DNA of 64,000 nt from positions 93,770,627 through 93,834,626 of the forward strand of contig CP092872.1 in NCBI GenBank assembly GCA_030710605.1. Reading direction: 5' to 3'. The stretch is from Cordylochernes scorpioides. Taxonomy: Eukaryota; Arthropoda; Arachnida; Pseudoscorpiones; Chernetidae. Under the pieces are notes generated by a model. It worked only from the letters and a program-made list of their open reading frames with translations. It was not told the DNA's origin and did no database searches. How positions within the stretch are numbered: position 1 is the first letter of the stretch; each line of letters starts with the position of its first letter. Both the position numbers and the translations under genes were made by a program. Positions 56,361 to 64,000 of this stretch are shown piece after piece.

Positions 56361-57215
56361 GTAAAAATAACTATTAGAAATTAAAATAAACTCGTGATAT
56401 ATTCGCTTTCCTAATACTAGTTTCACCAAAAGACATACGAGGTCGACTCTTGAGCCGTCTGAACAAAAATTTACATACAAAGGCTCCTATATGGTTTCGT
56501 AATAGCTTATGGAGGCGGCAGAGCGATGCTTTAAAGATAATAATAATTTAAAAAAGGGTGGGAAAAGTTGGTAGGAATGAGCTTGGAATAATTAGAAAGA
56601 ATAATAGTCCTAGATTTTGTCGAATATAATTACTTTTGACCACGATTAGTATGTCTATTTCCTTAATTGGTTTCATTTAAATAAATTTACTCTTTTTTTT
56701 TTTAATTCACAAAGATATCTTTTGAAATAATTTTGCAAAACGTAAAACTTTTTTTTTTGTTGTTCTTTATTTTTATTCAAAATGTATTTATAGAAAATAT
56801 TTAATTTAAATATTATATTTTTTTTATAATTTAAATATAATTATTACTCAAAAGAAGTCAATTAAAAATGAACCGCTATTCGTTTGGCAATATTTGTGTA
56901 TGTACACGAAATAGAATTATAACTTAATATCAATTTGGTATGCGACCAAAAAAATCGATTATAATTTTTAGTTAAAATATTTTAAATATTGACACGGATA
57001 TCAATAAAATTATTTAAAGTTTAAACCGAAATGGAATTTAGGGTGGATCAAGAACGATCTTCATGTAATATTATTATTGTATTAATATATATATAGACAA
57101 GTGTAAAGGCATACATGTATGACAGCGCAAGTGCCTCTAGGGGGACATAGCGCTTTGAATTGAAATAAATTAAAATGTAATATTGACATAAGACTCAACG
57201 TTCGGAAAACCTCAT
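56361..57215. other. No gene recognised
   Basis: AT-rich. No supported feature. Confidence 0.4.
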
Positions 57216-57395
57216 ATATAGGTTTTTAACTTTTAATTAGACAATTTTAATATATATTTAGACATTTTTCATTTTAATTTAGACATTTTTCATTTTAATT
57301 TAGACATTTTTCATTTTAATTTAAACATTTTAAATTTTAATTTAAACATTTTTCATTTCAATTTAGACATTTTTCATTTCAATTTAGACATTATC
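57216..57395 (-). repeat. Truncated A/T foldback repeat
   Basis: TATAGGTTTTTAACTTTTAA followed by TTTAGACATTTTTCATTTTA units. It is one arm of the element at 590-1217, cut off after about seven units. Confidence 0.7.
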
Positions 57396-57874
57396 GTTGT
57401 ACATATTTTTATCTTCATTCTCGCTATTTGTTATTATATCAGAATTATTACATCGTTTAAAAAATATATTTATATTTTTAGTTATGAATAACCCAATACC
57501 ATAACCTTGTCCCAACCAGTTTTCCCAAACAACGTCCAAAAAATGGGTGGGGTTTGAATACACTCCGGGAAATGTAGTAGGATATCCGCCGTTTTTCCCG
57601 CCAAAAAGGTTCGTCTGCGTGAAAAATATAGGACGAGTTGGTGATGTAGTGGACATCTAACTTCCTGGGAGCTCGCTTTGTGTTGTTATTTGTTTGTTTG
57701 TTTAGTTAGCCTATTGAGGTTCTGGAGATATATCTGCTGCTTTTCCTATCGAAATGATCGTCTACATTAAAATAAGGAACAGTTTAGTGATGTAATCTGT
57801 AAATAATTCATAGAATGTACAAAAGAAAGGTTATCATCATGATTGTTTATGTTTTTTTGTGATGTATATAGTTC
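57396..57874. other. No gene recognised
   Basis: A 90-codon minus-strand frame at 57384-57656 (SPTRPIFFTQTNLFGGKNGG) has no known family. Nothing else is seen. Confidence 0.3.
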
Positions 57875-57994
57875 TAAAGAGACAAGGGTCGCCTCTCCCG
57901 TCAAAATAGACGTCTAAAACCAGACGCCATATACGCCAGACGCGTCTGGTTTTAGACGTCTATTTTGACGGGAGAGGCGACCCTTGTCTCTTTA
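57875..57994. repeat. Perfect 52-bp-arm palindrome
   Basis: The left arm 57875-57926 and right arm 57943-57994 are exact reverse complements around a 16-bp spacer. The arms end in TCTATTTTGACGGGAGAGGC, the edge of family H. The spacer itself repeats the arm-end words CCAGACG and CGCCAGACG. A hairpin this perfect should be unstable, which implies recent formation. Confidence 0.9.
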
Positions 57995-58359
57995 GATCAA
58001 TTTTCTCCCGGCAAAATTTCCATCTATATGTTTATAGTTGTTTAATTGTTTTGCATAATATTTCATTTATAAATTAATCTCATAATTTAGTCTGTGAAAA
58101 ATAAAAATATTTGACTGGTGACCAAACAAACAGTAAATAGATGGCTTAATGTTATATAGTTAAGATATATAATTAATTGTGATGGTTATGTAATTTTTGA
58201 TCTTCATTGAATAAAATATATAAAGTTTAAATGTGTTTTAAACTTTAATAACAAGTATGAAAAATTTTGCATATAGAGACAGCTCGAGTTAGGCTGTAGA
58301 TATATATATGTAGCTGATAGAAAGGTCATAAAAGTTAGGAAGTTCCCTCTCTTTAAATA
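57995..58359. other. No gene recognised
   Basis: CAATTTTCTCCCGGC near 58000 matches a word at 6402. The rest is AT-rich. Confidence 0.4.
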
Positions 58360-58631
58360 TACACCTATCCCCCGATTTACACGGTACTTGTTTTACACGT
58401 TTTCGCTTTTACACGGTTTTCCAAATAAGCTTTTGTTTTTGTTTTTATCGCACTATACTAAATGCTACTGTGATTGAACACATGCGCTGTGTACACATCT
58501 CACGAGGAATCCCGAGCTTATGTGCTGACTACATATATCAACCTTTATTTTTATTTCTGTGTACACCTATCCCTCGATTTACACGTTTTTCTCAGGAAGG
58601 TATCTAACGTGTAAATCGGGGGATAGGTGTA
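58360..58631. mobile_element. 272-bp TIR MITE, copy 2
   Basis: Same ends and interior as 52912-53183. AAAGGTCATAAAAGTTAGGA before it and AAAGGCCATAAGTTAGGAAG after it are a flanking direct repeat, so it sits at the junction of a small duplication. Confidence 0.85.
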
Positions 58632-58794
58632 TAGTTAATAGAAAGGCCATAAGTTAGGAAGTTCCATCTCCTAAAAATAAATAATTAATTATTCATCTTT
58701 GCATTCTGAATGTAAAGAAAATAAAAACACAGTTTAGTAATGGACGGAACTTTCCTGTGAAGTTTGATTTATTCTTCATTTTGATAAGGCACAA

Positions 58795-58950
58795 TTTGGA
58801 TTATAGATTATTATAGATTAACAGCGTTGTTACCATCTTCAGACAAAAGTACTACATTTCAGTACTTTTGTCTGAAGATGGTAACAACGCTGTTACCGAA
58901 ACGTCACACACTATTTTTTTATTTGGATTTGGTCTTATTTCCTTGTGTTT
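58795..58950. ncRNA. Foldback of two hammerhead-like units
   Basis: A minus-strand unit (CTGAAGATGGTAACAACGCT read on minus, ending about 58815) faces a plus-strand unit at about 58870-58905: CTGAAGA, GGTAACA/TGTTACC hairpin, GAAACGTC, ACACAC. It is the same family as 4600-6200, with the preferred GUC triplet. The minus unit lacks its GAAA end. Confidence 0.5.
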
Positions 58951-59640
58951 ATTCTTCATTTGTAATGCATTAAGAATGCTGGAGAGATTTGATGGTTTAC
59001 TGCCAAAGAGAGGTCGTCTATGGTTGAATTCTTAATGAATGATAGACAAATTAATGATAGAAAACTTTTTTATTTTTTTATTTTTTTTAGGGGGATGGGG
59101 GAGGCTTTCTATCGTCTGTAGAAAAGTGAAGTTTTTCCAGAAACGGATTAAAAACGACTTTTATAAATTTTATTTTAGTTTTTTATTTGAAAAAAGAATT
59201 ATTGTACTTTTGTTTACTCATTTAGGAGAATCCTGTATGGGATAAGTATCCTCAATAAAGATTTTTTTTGTTGTTGTATTTAAAATAATATTATTTTTTA
59301 AATGTCTCTCTCACAGCTTACAAGAAATATAAAAAAAATCAAGATTTTTGCATAAACTATGTTAATGAACGCATTTCCACCAGGACCACCCACAAGCAGG
59401 AATCTCCATGAAAGAAACAACTTTGGTAGTAAACAATGGCCGGATCACAAACGACCGATGATCCAACATCTGGGCGTTGGTTGTTCCCCCCTAGCGGGAA
59501 AATCCATCGACTTGTCCTTGGCAGCTTCTATGGACAGTCCGGTAATTGTGGGAACATTCGCCTGGTCACCTTGATCTAACGGGCGACAACTCTTCAGCAC
59601 CTCCTCTTTCATCACAGTCAAATTTTGACTAGTATAACCA
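58951..59640. other. No gene; one retroposon tail
   Basis: AATCCTGTATGGGATAAGTA and CCTCAATAAAGA with TTGTTGTTG (59229-59275) match the tails at 52073 and 63328. 59359-59574 holds a 71-codon frame of higher GC with no recognisable family. Confidence 0.4.
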
Positions 59641-59649
59641 ACCCTGGTG

Positions 59650-60110
59650 AACTGGCGAAACCGCTGATAGGGTTCACCACTGATGAGCCAGGCCCTCTAA
59701 TTAATTTTTCCATTGCAGTAAGGACAGTAGAAATTGTTTAATATCAAAAATAATCTTACGCCTTTAAAATAGTTTCGAATTTTGATAACAGATGGCGCGC
59801 TAGTGCATCATAACCAACCCTCTTATAAAAAATTCGAAACTATTATAGACGCGTATGATTCTTTTTTTGAAAAATAAACAATTCTACTGCCCTTACTGCA
59901 ATGGAAAAATTAACTGGAGAGCCTGGCTCATCAGTGGTGAACCTTCCCAGCAGTTTCGACAGTTTAATCAACTGATGAGTCAGGCTCTCCCATTAATTTT
60001 TACCATTGCAGTAAGGGCAATAGAATTGTTTATTTTTAAAAAAGAATCATACGCGTCTATAATAGTTTCGAATTTTGATAACAGATGGCGCGCTAATGTA
60101 TCATAAGAAC
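59650..60110. repeat. Three family F copies, one plus and an inverted pair
   Basis: 59650-59811 is a full plus copy (CTGGC at 59652, GCCAG at 59687) ending AGATGGCGCGCTAGTGCATC. 59820-59967 is a minus copy, joined head to head to a plus copy ending at 60105. The pair shares GAAACTATTATAGACGCG and its inverse at the outer ends. Foldback arrangement also occurs at 37880-38240. Confidence 0.7.
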
Positions 60111-60204
60111 TCTCTTAATTGGACGTGATTCGGTCTGTATAGAAAGATGAATAACGGCGAAGCAATGGTTTCAGTTTAAATTTAAAAGAATATATATTAT
60201 ACTT

Positions 60205-60345
60205 GAGAAAAAGAGGTATTTCCTTATCGTACAACTGAAAGTTCCTGATGGCTTACACCATCTATCGGAATAAATATCAATTATTCGTTGATTTTTTAAA
60301 TTATTCCAGAATTGTGGCCAAATACGCATTCTTTTTTCCACATTA
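60205..60345 (-). repeat. Dispersed repeat family G with extension
   Basis: CCTTATCGTACAACTGAAAG, CACCATCTATCGGAATAAAT and TTATTCCAGAATTGTGGCC. It is the reverse of 52245-52445. Confidence 0.6.
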
Positions 60346-60746
60346 TCCCTGTATTAAACCTGATGTTTACACCATAATATTGTAAAAAGGGATTAGACAT
60401 CATATCGCCACGCTGTAATATTCAAAGAAAAACAGGGTAACGTGGTAAGATTCTTTTAATAGAACACGACGAGCTTTCAGGCAGCAACTGCCCTTCTTCA
60501 GGTCTAATACAAGTGTAGACAAAGAAGTGCCATATTTATAAGCGAAAATATTTACATATATACGCGCAAAGAATAAGGAATTTTACATACTGGAGATTGG
60601 AAAGGGGAATTTGCATATTTACAAATAAAAATAAAACAAACTCTGTGTGAGAAATAGAGGCAAAAACGGAGATAAAAATTAAATCTGAAGGCAAAACACG
60701 GAGATAAAAATTGAACCATAAATAACAATAAAAACCCAAAAACATA

Positions 60747-61023
60747 TCAGCGAGTGAGGCCGTAAAATATTGTATATTGCGGTGGGAGATCAATCTTCCG
60801 GTTAAAACTGGGAGTACAGTTGGACATCAGTGCTTCCAGAACCAAGCGTTGGTACTTGTTTCCAATATCCCTGTATACAGAAATCGTATCGTCTAAATTA
60901 AAGGAATGGTCGAAATCTGCCATGTGTTGAAAGATGAGAGATTTTCGATCTTTGGAACGTATATTACGGTTGTGTTCGCGGATTCTAGTGGCGATGGTTC
61001 GACCAGTTTCACCTATGTAGTTT
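60747..61023 (-). pseudogene. Inverted fragment of the GIY-YIG endonuclease
   Basis: The minus strand encodes YIGETGRTIATRIREH through to the same C-terminus as the plus-strand gene (IFYGLTR). The start of the domain (GIY) is missing because the inverted arm ends at YIG. It cannot act alone. Confidence 0.85.
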
Positions 61024-61053
61024 ACCTCCAATCTTTCTAGGGTTCCATATATA

Positions 61054-61221
61054 TATGGCCTACCAAAGACCCATAAGCCCAGTGTCCCCCTTAGACCCAT
61101 AGTTGCTTACCATCTGTCACCCGCCTTACCACTGGCCAAATACCTTTCTAGCCTTCTAAAACCCCTGGTCAAAACTCATAATCTTTACTCAGTACAAGAT
61201 CCATCTGAATTTTTACAAGAT
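61054..61221 (+). pseudogene. N-terminal RT fragment of the Penelope-like element
   Basis: This frame encodes YGLPKTHKPSVPLRPIVA and LAKYLSSLLKPLV, the conserved start of Penelope-type RTs. It stops at TAA (61222). The next segment continues in another frame as LKNVSQPRGLTMSTFDV, so a one-base shift near 61221 breaks the gene. Residues before YGLP are missing, so the element is truncated here. Confidence 0.8.
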
Positions 61222-61253
61222 TAAAGAATGTCTCCCAACCTCGTGGTCTCACA

Positions 61254-62450
61254 ATGTCGACTTTTGACGTGACATCACTCTTTCTGTGCCTCCCGCATTC
61301 TCTGATCATAGATGGCCTAGAGCAACTTCTTTCTTCTTCCACCCTTCCTAGTAATAATCAAAAAGCCATCTTGGATTTATTCACCATCTGCCTTGACATG
61401 AATGCTTTAGAATTCAATGGCTGTTTCTTTGTACAGATGAGAGGCTCCCCTATGGGCAGCCCTCTTTCCACAATAGCAGCTGAGATTGTTATGTCTAATC
61501 TGGACCGGTGGTTAGTTTCCCATAATCATTTGGGGATCGAGATGTGGTCGAGGTACGTTGACGACATTTTTTGCCTCCATCGTGATACCGACCATCTCCC
61601 CATACTCACGGTTTTAAACTCATACCATCATGATCTCCGTTTTACTCACAACCCATCATGTTTTAATTGCATCCCGTTTTTAGACGTTTTAGTCATCAAC
61701 ACTAATGGCACTTTTCAGACCACCGTATTTCGCAAGCCTAACTTCACTCCCTCCTATTTACACTTTTTATCACATGCCCCGGTTTCTCACAAAATCACCA
61801 CGGTAAAAACTCTCTCCAAACGGGTATATACTCATTGTTCCCTTGCCTTATTTAGAACGATCGAGAAGCGTACCGTTTACACCCATCTTTTATCCGCCGG
61901 TTACCCTCATAATTTTATTGATCGCCATTTTTACGTTCCGAACCACAAAAAAGTTACACCTCCGCTGTATAAAAACGTCTGTGTCCTTCCTTTTTCGACC
62001 ACGAACTCTGATATTGCGTTATTTTTACGAAAATTCGGTATTCGCACGTTTTTCAAAAATTCGCCTTCCCTAGAAGCATCCTTACGGCACCCCATAACAA
62101 AAAGCTCCATCAAACTTAACCCTCTATCCCTCAATAACGGCATCTATAAAATATCATGCAACGATTGTGAGCAATGCTACATAGGTGAAACTGGTCGAAC
62201 CATCGCCACTAGAATCCGCGAACACAACCGTAATATACGTTCCAAAGATCGAAAATCTCTCATCTTTCAACACATGGCAGATTTCGACCATTCCTTTAAT
62301 TTAGACGATACGATTTCTGTATACAGGGATATTGGAAACAAGTACCAACGCTTGGTTCTGGAAGCACTGGTGTCCAACTGTACTCCCAGTTTTAACCGGA
62401 AGATTGATCTCCCACCGCAATATACAATATTTTACGGCCTCACTCGCTGA
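61254..62450 (+). CDS. Penelope-type reverse transcriptase with GIY-YIG endonuclease
   Basis: 398 residues from the first ATG, but the true protein began further upstream (see the fragment at 61054). RT motif A is near residues 4-14 (FDVTSLF), motif B near 65-80 (RGSPMGSPLSTIAAEI), and motif C is YVDD at 101-104. VFRKPNFTPSYLHFLSHAP is typical of this family. The GIY-YIG domain starts at residue 296 (GIY) with YIG at 309-311, then RTIATRIREH and a late Glu in LVLEAL. Such proteins copy RNA at a nicked target. The downstream frame is intact, but the frameshift and 5' truncation make this copy non-autonomous. Confidence 0.9.
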   Translation: MSTFDVTSLFLCLPHSLIIDGLEQLLSSSTLPSNNQKAILDLFTICLDMNALEFNGCFFVQMRGSPMGSPLSTIAAEIVMSNLDRWLVSHNHLGIEMWSRYVDDIFCLHRDTDHLPILTVLNSYHHDLRFTHNPSCFNCIPFLDVLVINTNGTFQTTVFRKPNFTPSYLHFLSHAPVSHKITTVKTLSKRVYTHCSLALFRTIEKRTVYTHLLSAGYPHNFIDRHFYVPNHKKVTPPLYKNVCVLPFSTTNSDIALFLRKFGIRTFFKNSPSLEASLRHPITKSSIKLNPLSLNNGIYKISCNDCEQCYIGETGRTIATRIREHNRNIRSKDRKSLIFQHMADFDHSFNLDDTISVYRDIGNKYQRLVLEALVSNCTPSFNRKIDLPPQYTIFYGLTR

Positions 62451-62785
62451 TATGTTTTTGGGTTTTTATTGTTATTTATGGTTCAATTTTTATCTCCGTG
62501 TTTTGCCTTCAGATTTAATTTTTATCTCCGTTTTTGCCTCTATTTCTCACACAGAGTTTGTTTTATTTTTATTTGTAAATATGCAAATTCCCCTTTCCAA
62601 TCTCCAGTATGTAAAATTCCTTATTCTTTGCGCGTATATATGTAAATATTTTCGCTTATAAATATGGCACTTCTTTGTCTACACTTGTATTAGACCTGAA
62701 GAAGGGCAGTTGCTGCCTGAAAGCTCGTCGTGTTCTATTAAAAGAATCTTACCACGTTACCCTGTTTTTCTTTAAAAAGGGATTA

Positions 62786-63324
62786 TTGAATATTGTAATG
62801 GAATATATATATGTAGTAATGTAGTTTATGCTGTTGGATGACTGTAGTGTAGCATGTTGGTTAGAAGCAGTCGTGGTGGTTGAGTGATGGGTGGTAAGGA
62901 AACACAGGATCCAGAGGTCCTGTGAGGAAATAGATCGGGGAGGAAAGATAGAAGGTCCGAGAACAACCCCTAGAACAACTGGTGTCAAGACCACCTCGGT
63001 GAGAACTGACCCTTGATCATCACATCCAGCCGCTTTTAAACCGATTTAAGTAAGTTAAATCCCCTAGGGGAGAATGAAGACTTGACATTGTTTACCAAAG
63101 GGGTTTAACCTGGCTATCTTCCCTTGTACTCCCACACAGGCCATTGTATTTATATATTTCCGAATATTATGACATATATATACCCTCGTCGCATGAGAAA
63201 GAATGCAGGGCAAAGGATACTGGAGGATGACCTATCTGTAAATAGGTAACTGAATGTGAGACAAACTTTATTTTGTTGTAAATGTTTCCTCTTCCCTCTC
63301 CTCTTGTTGACGTGTAAATACGGC
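62786..63324. other. No gene recognised
   Basis: Moderately GC-rich stretch at 62870-63130 without a recognised reading frame. Confidence 0.4.
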
Positions 63325-63375
63325 GAATCCTGTATGGGGCGGAATACCCTAAATAAAGGCTTTTGTTGTTGTTAT
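63325..63375 (+). repeat. Retroposon 3' tail with (TTG)n
   Basis: GAATCCTGTATGGGGCGGAA and CCCTAAATAAAGGCTTTTG with TTGTTGTTA. It is the same tail as at 52073 and 59229. A hairpin of GGG and CCC words precedes AATAAAGG. The body upstream is not recognised. Confidence 0.55.
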
Positions 63376-63552
63376 ATATACCCTCGTGGTATCAAGAGTT
63401 CCTGAAGACTCTGTCTGAGGTAGATTATGAAGAAGAACTTCCTGTTGCCAAGTTTACCACGGACGGTCTACCAAGCTTGCCTTGTCTGCTGCTAATGACC
63501 TTCCTGGTGTAGGCCAAACAAGGTTCTGTGCTCTACCTCACTCACTCCAATG

Positions 63553-63762
63553 TACACTCATGGACAACACTTAAGGAAGTTGTACCTTTTACCATGTATA
63601 TCGGGATTATGACAATAACTCTGAAAGATATTACAGTGACCTTTATTGAAGACTCACGAGATAACCAAGTGTGAACAGCCTCTGTCTCCTTCCAAAAAAA
63701 AAAATAGACGACCGGTGATATCAAAGACTTTCCATCTCCTTAAGCTTTTGTCTATGAGTGAT
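63553..63762 (+). mobile_element. Tc1-type MITE, complete compact copy
   Basis: From TACACTCATGGACAACACTT to AAGCTTTTGTCTATGAGTG, with inverted ends and TA flanks, about 210 bp. This is the best unexpanded reference for the 118-bp array at 1609-2880. Confidence 0.82.
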
Positions 63763-64000
63763 AATATATGTATGTAACAATAAGGGCAACCTCAGTATTT
63801 GAAAGAAAGTTTATCAATGGACTAAAGCAAAGGCTAAAAAAAATGTAAACAAATCAAATATAGGTATTCTTCTGGGGATTATTTACTATGCAAATTTCCG
63901 TAAAGTTATGAGAGAAGAAAGGAAAAAAAAATCAACAACAATGGACTAAAAAAAAAATAACAAAAATAAAAATATAAACAACAATAGAACATTTATATGG
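63763..64000. other. No gene recognised
   Basis: A-rich DNA at the window edge, nothing supported. Confidence 0.4.

Larger units (their letters stand above)
60384..62785 (+). mobile_element. 5'-truncated Penelope-like element with inverted 3'-end copy
   Basis: The 3' part (62177-62773: end of the endonuclease gene plus tail) is repeated in inverse at 60424-61023 with hardly any difference (one Met/Val change seen in the shared peptide). Between them lie the RT and endonuclease. AAAAAGGGATTA occurs at both outer edges (60384-60395 and 62774-62785) and may be the target duplication. Inverted partial copies upstream are a hallmark of Penelope elements. The tail near 62692-62730 has CTGAAGA, an AGGGCAG/CTGCCT hairpin, GAAAGC and GTC, a hammerhead-like order. 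Confidence 0.88.

Noticed and set aside
62139-62370. Stand-alone GIY-YIG homing endonuclease
   Set aside because: It is fused to a Penelope-type RT with YVDD in the same frame, and the element has typical inverted arms.

Overview
The window looks like repeat-rich intergenic or intronic DNA from an invertebrate animal. Evidence: an AT-rich background, exon-like blocks bounded by splice-like sites, a Penelope-like element with a GIY-YIG endonuclease, a Ty3/Gypsy LTR retrotransposon, Tc1-like MITEs, Helitron ends and a tRNA-headed SINE. A GC-rich exon in AT-rich DNA would suit an arthropod such as a crustacean or chelicerate, but this is a weak inference. No bacterial-type genes, rRNA or CRISPR arrays were seen.

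Layout. 0-11 kb: small transposons and their tandem-array derivatives. These include an A/T-rich foldback with a 20-bp array, a Tc1-like MITE expanded into ten 118-bp units, a 103-bp array with hammerhead-like motifs that is interrupted by a 999-bp Helitron, and two further hammerhead-like sites. 11.0-29.6 kb: one 18.5-kb array of a 54-bp repeat with higher-order duplications. 29.6-35.6 kb: palindromic and MITE-like elements in very AT-rich DNA. 35.9-41.1 kb: three more minisatellites (about 20 bp, a 194-bp higher-order unit, and 41 bp), a tRNA-headed SINE and a foldback. 41.8-50.2 kb: an apparently intact LTR retrotransposon with 816-bp LTRs, a TGTA target duplication, gag and pol. 50-64 kb: a second SINE copy, a Rab-effector FYVE-type zinc-finger exon (+), a terminal exon of an unrecognised gene (-), a pair of 272-bp MITEs, long palindromes, and a 5'-truncated Penelope-like element whose 3' end is duplicated in inverted orientation.

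Relationships. The 54-bp satellite unit is clearly homologous to the tail of the tRNA-headed SINE found at 37.6 and 51.0 kb. The 41-bp array at 40.5 kb resembles a collapsed form of the same tRNA-like head. The Helitron, the Tc1-like MITE, the A/T foldback and the LTR element each carry their own internal tandem repeats. Turnover of transposons into tandem arrays is therefore the main theme. A dispersed short element (here family F) shows two mutually crossing helices with compensatory changes around a permuted hammerhead-like core, and is the best candidate for something not yet described.
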